The notes beneath the pieces are model-generated. The model made no database searches, was not told the origin of the DNA, and worked only from the letters and a program-made list of their open reading frames with translations. A program made the position numbers and the translations under genes. Source: an uncultured Chloroflexota bacterium (GTDB taxonomy: Bacteria; Chloroflexota; Anaerolineae; Anaerolineales; Anaerolineaceae). Taken from it: a stretch of 64,000 bases of DNA. The DNA is taken from positions 1-64,000 of the forward strand of contig CADATZ010000001.1 of the NCBI GenBank assembly GCA_902791025.1, read 5' to 3'. Below are positions 56,918 to 64,000 of this stretch, piece after piece. Every line of letters begins with the position of its first letter. The stretch's first letter is position 1.

Positions 56918-57391
56918 TCATTGAACTTTTACGATCTTCATGCGGATGGTTCCGCCGGGCGTTTCTACAGTGACGGTTTCACCCTGTTTATGTTTGTGGA
57001 TCGCCTCTCCGATGGGGGAAAGGAATGAGATCTTGTTATTCATCGGGTCGGCTTCATGCGTTCCCACGATGGTATACTCTTCTTCTTCGTCCTCTCCTTC
57101 CTCAAGAAGGGTAACCACGGAACCGATGTTCACAACACCCTTTTCACGGTCCATCTCATCTATGAGTTTTACGTTGGAGAGGAGCTTTTCCAGTTCCTGG
57201 ATGCGGCCTTCCATAAAGCCCTGATCTTCTTTTGCGGAAGAATAATCAGCGTTTTCGGAAATATCTCCCTGTTCGATCGCATGGCGAAGACGTGCCGCGA
57301 TTTCAGGACGTTTGACGTTTTTCAGTTCTTCCAGTTCATCCTCGAGTTTCTTTTTCCCTTCTGCAGTTAAATATGTTGCTTGTTCAGCCAT
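56918..57391 (-). CDS. greA: Transcription elongation factor GreA
   Basis: 157 residues, normal length. N-terminal coiled coil (YLTAEGKKKLEDELEELKNVKRPEIAARLRHAIEQGDISENADYSSAKE, with the tip residues in the DISENADY segment) and the C-terminal FKBP-like domain (NIGSVVTLLE, SFLSPIGEAIHKHKQGETVTVETPGG). It rescues backtracked RNA polymerase. GAGGTG precedes the ATG. Confidence 0.96.
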   Translation of the reverse strand: MAEQATYLTAEGKKKLEDELEELKNVKRPEIAARLRHAIEQGDISENADYSSAKEDQGFMEGRIQELEKLLSNVKLIDEMDREKGVVNIGSVVTLLEEGEDEEEEYTIVGTHEADPMNNKISFLSPIGEAIHKHKQGETVTVETPGGTIRMKIVKVQ

Positions 57392-57476
57392 TTTTCACCT
57401 CTTTATTTTTCAAAAGCATTTTGCTTTTTGTAATATTTTTTGTTTTACGTATCACACAGTACAGTTTTTTGTGCGG

Positions 57477-57541
57477 GCTTCGCGGGCGAAGCTCCTGCTC
57501 TGAATCTAATCGAGCGAAGCTCGTACCATGCAGAGCAGGAG
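57477..57541. repeat. Cluster of hairpins between dgt and greA
   Basis: GCTTCG/CGAAGC (57477-57482, 57487-57492), then an 11-bp inverted repeat CTCCTGCTCTG/CAGAGCAGGAG (57492-57502, 57531-57541) that encloses CGAGC-GAA-GCTCG (57511-57523). Three stems in 65 bases, GC-rich against its surroundings. Confidence 0.65.
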
Positions 57542-57572
57542 ATCTGGCCCGGTGCTTAGACCGAAATAATTT

Positions 57573-58727
57573 TTACGGCAGGATCTCTGGGTCGAAGAGC
57601 TTTTGATACTGCCTGACAGCGTATCGGTCTGTCATGCCGGCGATATAATCACAAATCGCAATTTCGAGTCCCTTTTCATCGATCATCTCCTGAATATGGG
57701 TCGGCATAAGTTTCGGATTCCCCAGGAAGGTGTCGAAAAGGCGGGAAAGGATCATATCCGCTTTGGCACTCATGCGTACGAGCCGGTAATGACGGTACAT
57801 ATTGTTGAAAAGGAAATCCTTCAATTCCCGATTCATGGCTACCATCATCTCGCTGTTCGATACTATATTATACGGCATATGTACCAAATCACTGACAGAT
57901 TCGATGCGATTTTTCTGAATTAGTTGTTCGGAGTTTTCAACAATATCGTTTACCTCTATGGAAGTCAGCTCGTTGATAAAGCGGTGCCTGTCAAGATCCG
58001 AAAGTTTATTGTCCGCGAAATGGATGTTATCACGAATCATGCGCCAGATGCCAAGCTCCTGGACCATCTCCAATGTCAGCAGACCGGAGCGAAGACCGTC
58101 GTCCAGATCATGAGCGGAGTAGGCTGTTTCATCTGCCATATTGGCAATTTGAGCCTCAAGGGAACCGCGGAGATCCGGGTTGAAATTCATGTCACCCATG
58201 GTATCATATTCGGTTTCATGTTTGGCAATGCCTTCCAGTGTTTCATAGCTCAGATTCAGACCATTAAAACCACTGTAGCGCCTTTCAAGCTGTGTGACGA
58301 TCCGAAGGGTTTGCCGGTTGTGATTGAATCCGCCGTTGTTGACCATCTTTCTGGCGAGAACTTCTTCTCCGGAGTGTCCAAAAGGCGGGTGCCCCATGTC
58401 ATGCGCGAGACAGATCGCTTCCGCCAGGTCTTCATTTCCACCCAATGCACGGGCAAGGGTGCGGCCGATTTGCGCGACTTCAAGGGTGTGCGTCAAGCGG
58501 GTGCGGTAGTAGTCACCTTCATCGTTAACAAAGACTTGGGTTTTATATTCCAGCCGACGGAAGGAAGTGGTATGAAGGATCCTGTCTTTGTCTCGCTGGA
58601 AGCAGCCTCTGTAGGAATGTTCTTCTTCCGGGTATAATCTCCCACGGGTATCTTTTGAATGTGTACCGTACGGCGCGATGATTATTTCCTCTTTTCGCAG
58701 TAAATTTGCGGATGATGCATAATTCAT
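57573..58727 (-). CDS. dgt: Deoxyguanosinetriphosphate triphosphohydrolase-like protein
   Basis: 384 residues. HD-domain dNTPase: GCFQRDKDRILHTTSFRRLEYKTQVF, RTRLTHTLEVAQIGRTLARAL, AHDMGHPPFGHSGEEVL and ADETAYSAHDLDDGL. It removes triphosphate from dNTPs, probably balancing nucleotide pools. GGAGG precedes the ATG. It lies about 180 bases upstream of greA, separated by hairpins. Confidence 0.94.
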   Translation of the reverse strand: MNYASSANLLRKEEIIIAPYGTHSKDTRGRLYPEEEHSYRGCFQRDKDRILHTTSFRRLEYKTQVFVNDEGDYYRTRLTHTLEVAQIGRTLARALGGNEDLAEAICLAHDMGHPPFGHSGEEVLARKMVNNGGFNHNRQTLRIVTQLERRYSGFNGLNLSYETLEGIAKHETEYDTMGDMNFNPDLRGSLEAQIANMADETAYSAHDLDDGLRSGLLTLEMVQELGIWRMIRDNIHFADNKLSDLDRHRFINELTSIEVNDIVENSEQLIQKNRIESVSDLVHMPYNIVSNSEMMVAMNRELKDFLFNNMYRHYRLVRMSAKADMILSRLFDTFLGNPKLMPTHIQEMIDEKGLEIAICDYIAGMTDRYAVRQYQKLFDPEILP

Positions 58728-58814
58728 TTAAACCTCCACAACGAAACAAAACCTTATTTATAATCATAACACGTAAACGGCAGAAAATATGTGATTTACA
58801 GTTTGAATTGTATT

Positions 58815-58881
58815 TATTCAGAACCCGCAGCGACGCACATGCAAAAATCACAGCGACGCACAAGAAAACTGGCCTGAATAG
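58815..58881. repeat. Dispersed palindromic element, copy 5 (short)
   Basis: Begins TATTCAGAAC, ends CCTGAATAG. Contains CAGCGACGCACA twice (about 58828 and 58851). It shares AACTGGCC at the right end with copy 1. Confidence 0.5.
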
Positions 58882-58964
58882 ATATAAAGGATATATATTT
58901 CGTCTTTTCAAAAAAAGGAGCAGTGAATTATAATTATTATCGAAATGAGGCAGGAATTTGAATT

Positions 58965-59963
58965 ATGAATTATTCTCAATTAAGCAAACATCGATCTGAA
59001 TTGATGGGGATGGCAATTATTGGAATATTGTTCTGTCATTTTAAAGAATGTCTCGTGATCCATCAAAAGACTGTTCCCATTTATGCTGATTTATTATCCC
59101 GGGGAATTTGCGGCGTAGATATTTTCATGGTCTTATCCGGGATAGGATTATATTATTCCTTTGTAAATGATAAAAACATTTTAAATTTCTACAAGAAACG
59201 TTTTTTTCGTCTGATCCCTGTTTATTTTATTATCGGTGGTACTTACTGGCTGATAAGTGATATTCTGATTGATCATGTGAAATTCAGCCTTTTTCTTGAG
59301 GATCTGTTCCTTCTTTCTTTTTTTCGAAAGGGAACAAGTACTTTCTGGTATATTCCTGCATCGATAATTTTCTATTTTCTTTTTCCTTTTCTCTATTATT
59401 ATTTGACAAATAGCAGGATAATGATTGGAATATCTATTGGATGGAAAACCTTTTTTCTTATCATCATAGCAATAGTCTGTGATTATCTGCTATCTCGGAG
59501 TTTTCCTGTTTATCGTAATATTGCAATTATGACGGGGCGATTTCCTGCCTTTGTTCTTGGAATATATTTCGGTGACAAGAGTTACCGGAATTGTCATTGT
59601 TCAATCGGAGAATTGTTGCTTTTACCTATTGTAAAGGTCATCCTTCATTATTTAATCAAAATACCGGCGTTTGAACAATGGCTGGAAAAAATAAATGTCC
59701 ATTATTTGGATACATTGTTGGCTTTGCTGGTAATTGAAGCTTTTCTTTTGTTTGTAAATTTGGTAGATAGAAAAGAGCTTCGGAACGTTCTGAAATGGTA
59801 CGGCAATATCACGCTTGAAGTTTATCTGCTGCATATGTCGCTTCTATCCCTTTTCAGACATCCTGCCGATGCCGGGATTTATTTTTTTGTTTGTGCAGTC
59901 ATTCCATCTGCAGGAGGATATTTTATTCACAAAGTGATAAAATCCGGCTTGAAATCAGTGTGA
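58965..59963 (+). CDS. Acyltransferase 3 family membrane protein
   Basis: 332 residues with about ten membrane segments. Family hallmarks: SELMGMAIIGILFCHF at the start (catalytic His in CHF), GVDIFMVLSGIGLYYSF and FYKKRFFRLIPVYFI. Members acylate surface sugars or antibiotics. AGGAATT lies upstream of the ATG. It stands alone between dgt and the convergent IPK gene; target unknown. Confidence 0.85.
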   Translation: MNYSQLSKHRSELMGMAIIGILFCHFKECLVIHQKTVPIYADLLSRGICGVDIFMVLSGIGLYYSFVNDKNILNFYKKRFFRLIPVYFIIGGTYWLISDILIDHVKFSLFLEDLFLLSFFRKGTSTFWYIPASIIFYFLFPFLYYYLTNSRIMIGISIGWKTFFLIIIAIVCDYLLSRSFPVYRNIAIMTGRFPAFVLGIYFGDKSYRNCHCSIGELLLLPIVKVILHYLIKIPAFEQWLEKINVHYLDTLLALLVIEAFLLFVNLVDRKELRNVLKWYGNITLEVYLLHMSLLSLFRHPADAGIYFFVCAVIPSAGGYFIHKVIKSGLKSV

Positions 59964-59966
59964 TTC

Positions 59967-60755
59967 TTATGGTTTTCGGATGAGTGTGCCTGTGTTTTCA
60001 CCGCTCAGGGCTTTTTGTAAATTTCCTTCTATTTCACCGGAAAAAATGACAGCAGAATCTGCCTTGCCTGATTGTATTATGGACTTCATCAAATGAACTT
60101 TTTCACTCATGCCGCCGGTGACATCAGTAAATTCAGAGCCTTTTATGCTATTTACATAAGTCTCATCCGTATGAATTACAGACAGTAATTTTTCTCTTTT
60201 CGGAAAATCAGCCCAAACTCCCTCTTCCAGTCCGGCGAGTAAAATCCGCACAGGTTCTTTTATGACACCGCATAAATGAATAAACAGATCTTCCGTTGAC
60301 AAAATCGTTCCACCGGAGACGCAGTCGAAAACTGTATCTCCGAAAATGAGAGGAATCAGATGGTTTGAGAGACATTTTTCTATGACAGATGTATCCCAGT
60401 AAATGATTTGGCGGTTCTCTGCCCGGATGTTATCCATGGGAACAAAACTGAGTATCGGCAATCCTTCTTCTCGAAGGATGTCTGTTACGTACCTATTAAG
60501 AGATGTTGCCTCTGAATGAACTTCTGCAAAGCCGTACCATTCGGATTCACTGTGAACTCCGGTGCGGGTACCGTATTTTTTTGCTGGAAAATGTCCAAAT
60601 GAACCGGAACCGTGCCCGATAATAATTGGTGCTGGATTTTGTTCCCATATGGCAAGGATTTCTTTGCCCAATCTGTGTAATACATCTGAACGAACAGTAT
60701 GTGCCTTAGATTTATCGGTTATCAGTGAACCACCTAATTTCAATAATGTGATCAT
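59967..60755 (-). CDS. ipk: Isopentenyl phosphate kinase
   Basis: 262 residues of the amino acid kinase fold. LLKLGGSLITDK at the N-terminus, IIIGHGSGSFGHFPAKKYGT (the His that marks IPK), ILLAGLEEGVWADFP and DVTGGMSEKVHLMKSI. It phosphorylates isopentenyl phosphate to IPP, the last step of the alternative mevalonate pathway known from archaea and Chloroflexi. The start overlaps the mevalonate kinase stop by 4 bases. Confidence 0.93.
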   Translation of the reverse strand: MITLLKLGGSLITDKSKAHTVRSDVLHRLGKEILAIWEQNPAPIIIGHGSGSFGHFPAKKYGTRTGVHSESEWYGFAEVHSEATSLNRYVTDILREEGLPILSFVPMDNIRAENRQIIYWDTSVIEKCLSNHLIPLIFGDTVFDCVSGGTILSTEDLFIHLCGVIKEPVRILLAGLEEGVWADFPKREKLLSVIHTDETYVNSIKGSEFTDVTGGMSEKVHLMKSIIQSGKADSAVIFSGEIEGNLQKALSGENTGTLIRKP

Positions 60756-61657
60756 AAGAATACTCTCAGCCCCATGCTTTCGTATATTGACTTTAATTGT
60801 GTTCTATGTTCAGGGTCTCCAGCCAGGACTATAAAATTTCCTCCGCGTCCTGCTCCGGTGAGTTTGCTTCCCAAAGCGCCGTTTTGTCTTGCTATACCGA
60901 TATAATGGTCAAGTTCTTTGCAGGAAACATTGATCTGGGAGAGCAGGCGCTGGTTTTCGTTCATCAGTTTTCCGATCTCTTTCAGGTTTCCGTTACCCAA
61001 TGCTTCTTTAGCGGTTTTTACAAGTGAACCGATTTCCTTTATGTATGTTTTATTATTATCATAGTTTTTCTTCACATCACTGACGACATTTACTGTCTCG
61101 CTGTGGATTCCTGAATCAATGATAAGGAGCGGCAGTTTAGAAATATCGGCGGTGAGTCTTGTAAATCCGTCAGATTTTGAAAAGATGATCGGGGTTTCGT
61201 AAGTGATCGTTGTATTATCAATACCTGAGGGAAAACCGTGATAGATTTTTTCAATTTCAAAAGCTATTTCATTTATTCTCTCATTACTGAGATGTTTTTG
61301 AAAATATTGTGAGAATTCTCTAATAACTGCCACTGACAGTGCGGCACCGGACCCAAGACCTGAGGCTATCGGTATATCTGAACTGATCTGTAAATTTACT
61401 GGAGGAAGATTGGAAATTGATAATTCATCCATGAGCAGATCCAGCAGTTTCTTTATACCGCTTGCGGGATCAAGTTCATTGTATGTGGTATTCATGCCGG
61501 TGTTTTCAGAAATTAAACGAAATTCTTTGTCGCTTGGATGAATTTTAGCATACGTCCGTATGTTGAGGAGCGGTATTGCAATTGCCGGTTCTCCGTATAC
61601 GACTGCGTGTTCACCGAAAAGAATTGTTTTTGCCGGAGCAGATGATGTCATATTCAT
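60752..61657 (-). CDS. mvk: Mevalonate kinase
   Basis: 301 residues, GHMP fold. Motif 1 PAKTILFGEHAVVYGEPAIAI, motif 2 PIASGLGSGAALSVA, motif 3 KLTGAGRGGNFIVLAGD. The chosen start (MNMTSSAPAK) lies 2 bases after the UbiA stop; a longer frame reads back into UbiA. It makes mevalonate-5-phosphate. With IPK it forms two of the three steps of the decarboxylate-then-phosphorylate route. The mevalonate phosphate decarboxylase is not in the window. Confidence 0.92.
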   Translation of the reverse strand: MNMTSSAPAKTILFGEHAVVYGEPAIAIPLLNIRTYAKIHPSDKEFRLISENTGMNTTYNELDPASGIKKLLDLLMDELSISNLPPVNLQISSDIPIASGLGSGAALSVAVIREFSQYFQKHLSNERINEIAFEIEKIYHGFPSGIDNTTITYETPIIFSKSDGFTRLTADISKLPLLIIDSGIHSETVNVVSDVKKNYDNNKTYIKEIGSLVKTAKEALGNGNLKEIGKLMNENQRLLSQINVSCKELDHYIGIARQNGALGSKLTGAGRGGNFIVLAGDPEHRTQLKSIYESMGLRVFL

Positions 61658-61659
61658 AA

Positions 61660-62547
61660 TTATATATAAAGTGCGTAGACGACCGAAATCAGATAAAGGA
61701 GAATCGTTCCCTGCAGCCATCGATCCGAAAAGAGAACTTCCTCGGGAGCGCCTCCCTGATGTTTGACCTGGATCAGGTAAAGATAGCGGAAAATTCCATA
61801 AACAACAAAGGGAATTGTTATCAGCAGGCGGTTATCGGAAGGAACTGCCGGACTTGAAAATGTGTACAGCGTGTATGAAATAATGATTACAGCGGAGATT
61901 ATGGAAAGCAGCTGATCCAGAAAGGGAACTGTATATCCGTCAAGAACAGGCCTCGTGTTGTTTTTTGCTCCATTAATAGCTGCCAATTCTGCTCTGCGTT
62001 TCCCGAAGCCAAGGTATAACGCGAGCATAAAAGTGACGATATAAAGCCATGGTGAGAAAATCTTTACTTTTATCAGTACAGCTCCGCTTAATACCCGGAT
62101 GATGAAGAGAATTCCAATGGTTATTATATCGATCAAAGGAATGTGTTTTAGTTTAAAGGAATAACCTATGTTGATGATAACCATGAAAATGCATAACAAA
62201 AAAAAATGTTTATTTAGGAAAAAGGACATAATGAAAGCAGCTGTGAAAAGAAATACGCAGAAAATCTTTGCGTTGCGTATTGATATTTTTCCCGCAGCAA
62301 TAGGACGGTATTTCTTCTGCGGATGGTTCCGGTCTGCATCTACATCAATAATGTCGTTGAGCACATAAACGCCGCTGGAAAGGATGCATAGTGTAATGAA
62401 TCCGAGAAATGAGAGTATGATCGCTTTCAGGTCAAACAGACGGCGGTCAAAAAATAGCGGCGCAAAGATAAATGCGTTTTTTGCGTACTGTCTGGGCCGC
62501 ATTTGATGAATATAAGGTGAAGATAATATTTTTTTTATTTTACCCAT
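61660..62547 (-). CDS. UbiA-type prenyltransferase, decaprenyl-phosphate phosphoribosyltransferase-like
   Basis: 295 residues with about nine membrane segments. First Asp-rich motif NDIIDVDADRNHPQKKYRPIAAG; second conserved region YLGFGKRRAELAAINGAK; RPRQYAKNAFIFAPLFF at the N-terminus. These features match the subfamily that transfers phosphoribose to polyprenyl phosphate rather than quinone enzymes. Operon with mevalonate kinase and IPK couples isoprenoid supply to its use. No clear ribosome site before the ATG. Confidence 0.85.
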   Translation of the reverse strand: MGKIKKILSSPYIHQMRPRQYAKNAFIFAPLFFDRRLFDLKAIILSFLGFITLCILSSGVYVLNDIIDVDADRNHPQKKYRPIAAGKISIRNAKIFCVFLFTAAFIMSFFLNKHFFLLCIFMVIINIGYSFKLKHIPLIDIITIGILFIIRVLSGAVLIKVKIFSPWLYIVTFMLALYLGFGKRRAELAAINGAKNNTRPVLDGYTVPFLDQLLSIISAVIIISYTLYTFSSPAVPSDNRLLITIPFVVYGIFRYLYLIQVKHQGGAPEEVLFSDRWLQGTILLYLISVVYALYI

Positions 62548-62683
62548 AATATAATAGTATACGCTAAAAATTAGCTTTGTTTGACAAATTTATCCTGTTT
62601 TGAAACATAATAAGAATTTATTGGTATCTGATGTGAAAGAAATCTCAATTTGGCTTATAATAATCTATAATGGAGAATTACTA

Positions 62684-64000
62684 ATGAATATAAAAATAAC
62701 GAAGAAATCGGCTTCAGCGAAAAAGCTTTTTATACATCTTATTATTACCGCCATATTTGTTTTTTTGTCCGGATGTTCAACAATTAGTGAAACCTTCCCT
62801 TCTCTGAATGATCTAACGAAAAATTTTACAGCAAAATCAACAGAACAATCACTAAAAGATCCGGCAAATGTGTTGACTACCGTTCAGCCATCTATGGCTG
62901 CCACAAGCGTTTCTGAAATCGCAGGTGGTAATACAGCAACTCCGGAGCCAACGCCTTCAATATATTCAATTCAATTATGGGTACCGCCGCAATTTGATAT
63001 AGAGCAGGACACACAGACAGGAGAAGCTTTTGCAGATGTGGTCTCTTCTTATATGGAAGAGAATCCTAATATAGAAATAACAGTACGAGTGAAGGCTGTG
63101 AGCGGAGATGGTAGCATGCTCAATACAGTTACAGCAGCCAATCAAATAGCGAAAGACGCTTTGCCCTCCCTGGCAATCATGTCTCATAGCGATGTTGAAA
63201 CGTGTGTGCAGCGCAATTTATTGCAGCCAATCGAAACAGGAATATTCTCAGATACCGGATCCTGGTTCAATTATGCGAAACAATCGGCAGTGTCTGATAA
63301 TAATACATATGCAATTCCGCTTTTTGGAGATGCTCTTGTTATAGCATACCGGAATTCAAAAATTGGTGCTGAATTGGGAGATTGGCATGATATTCTCGGA
63401 CGGGGGCTGCCGATTGACTTTACCCCTGCCTCTGCGAATTCAACTTTTGGACCCTTTATGTACCTATCTATGGGTGGGCAATTGATCAATGATCAGGGGC
63501 AGCCGTTTCTTGACCAGCAAAAGCTGTTGGATACACTGAATTTTTTTCTTGTCGGCAGTCAAAATGGTTCTTTCCCGCCTTCTATAGCTCAATTAGCAGA
63601 TCAGAATCAGGCATGGCAAAAATTTAATGATGGGACTTATTCGATTATCATTACCCCATTTTCAAGTTTTCGTCATTATAAATCATCAGAAATCAGTGTG
63701 CGCTCATTGCCTTTGCAGGTTAATTCTATTGAATATCCTATGATCAATACCTGGAATTTGGTAATGTTGGAGGATAACCCGTTCATTCAAGGGGAAGCAA
63801 TAAAATTTGCGGAATATCTGTCAAATGTAACGATCAATAACGATTTATCATTTTCTGCCGGATATCTGCCTGTACGGAATGGCGCCTCGGATGATTTATC
63901 AGATGATCCTGAATATGATTTAGTTCGTATGATATGTGAAAATGGAGTTTTAGTCCCTCATAATGCTGTATACAACAAAACAATTCCTGTTCTGAATAAT
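62684..64000 (+). CDS. Lipoprotein ABC solute-binding protein, C-terminus beyond window
   Basis: Open frame of 439 codons to the window edge. A signal peptide ends in the lipobox FLSGCS (Cys about residue 28), then a Ser/Thr-rich linker with ATPEPTPS. A family 1 extracellular solute-binding fold follows: LWVPPQFDIEQ, SSYMEENPNIEITVRVKA, LPSLAIMSHSDVE, YAIPLFGDALVIAYRN, GQLINDQGQPF. It likely captures a sugar or oligosaccharide at the outer membrane face. TGGAGAATT lies before the ATG. Permease genes would be expected beyond the window. Confidence 0.85.
   Translation, partial: MNIKITKKSASAKKLFIHLIITAIFVFLSGCSTISETFPSLNDLTKNFTAKSTEQSLKDPANVLTTVQPSMAATSVSEIAGGNTATPEPTPSIYSIQLWVPPQFDIEQDTQTGEAFADVVSSYMEENPNIEITVRVKAVSGDGSMLNTVTAANQIAKDALPSLAIMSHSDVETCVQRNLLQPIETGIFSDTGSWFNYAKQSAVSDNNTYAIPLFGDALVIAYRNSKIGAELGDWHDILGRGLPIDFTPASANSTFGPFMYLSMGGQLINDQGQPFLDQQKLLDTLNFFLVGSQNGSFPPSIAQLADQNQAWQKFNDGTYSIIITPFSSFRHYKSSEISVRSLPLQVNSIEYPMINTWNLVMLEDNPFIQGEAIKFAEYLSNVTINNDLSFSAGYLPVRNGASDDLSDDPEYDLVRMICENGVLVPHNAVYNKTIPVLNN

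Overview
The window looks like a chromosome segment of an anaerobic Chloroflexota bacterium, probably class Anaerolineae. This is an inference from gene content: an isopentenyl phosphate kinase plus mevalonate kinase operon, a family 3 solute-binding protein fused to an NBR1-type Ig domain, a Thr/Pro-rich PpiC-type foldase, and the layout of the ribonuclease Y and YbeY-rpsF-rpsR blocks. No rRNA or other decisive phylogenetic marker is present.

Bases 1 to about 9050 are an accessory region full of wreckage. It holds a decayed IS3-type transposase, a frameshifted small gene, an IS21 helper ATPase remnant, IS66 tnpA-tnpB without tnpC, a 5'-truncated IS630 transposase, an IS256 fragment and two tRNA genes (Gln-CUG, Lys-CUU) reduced to their 3' halves. 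Embedded in it is a minus-strand group of unknown small genes (3405-5387). Two of its intergenic gaps carry related, structured, GC-rich elements that look like RNA. A gene with a possible DNA-binding C-terminus is divergent from the group (5683-6099).

From about 9.3 kb the content is more ordinary. It begins with an orphan McrB-like ATPase, an AI-2E family transporter, an O-antigen ligase-like protein, RmlA, two small membrane proteins, a PfkB-fold protein lacking the catalytic Asp and a YtxH-like protein. A minus-strand block follows: a fucose isomerase-like protein, a 794-residue phosphatase-like/propeller membrane protein, ribonuclease Y, RecX and a polytopic membrane protein. A plus-strand housekeeping run (23.7-31 kb) carries DUF1385, ComEA, YqeY, a 7TM-HD phosphohydrolase, YbeY, DgkA, S6, S18 and a PpiC foldase. 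Ssb is absent between S6 and S18.

From 43.1 down to 31.1 kb the minus strand carries a nearly complete branched-chain amino acid cluster, ilvB-ilvN-ilvC-ilvD-leuA-leuC-leuD-leuB, a DUF815 ATPase, then ilvE. Next come MgtC, a LysR regulator with an MFS transporter, LigA, a purine nucleoside phosphorylase and the NBR1-Ig solute-binding protein. At 52.1-56.5 kb lie a class II aldolase, an MtnA-like isomerase, an MTA/SAH deaminase and an adenosylhomocysteinase-type hydrolase. Together with the nearby phosphorylase these could form a deaminase-first route that recycles both SAM by-products. GreA, a dGTPase-like protein and an acyltransferase follow, then the UbiA-type prenyltransferase / mevalonate kinase / isopentenyl phosphate kinase operon. 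The window ends inside a lipoprotein solute-binding protein.

A family of 67-95 bp palindromic elements ending in CTATTCAG/CTGAATAG-like termini is scattered through intergenic gaps (five copies).
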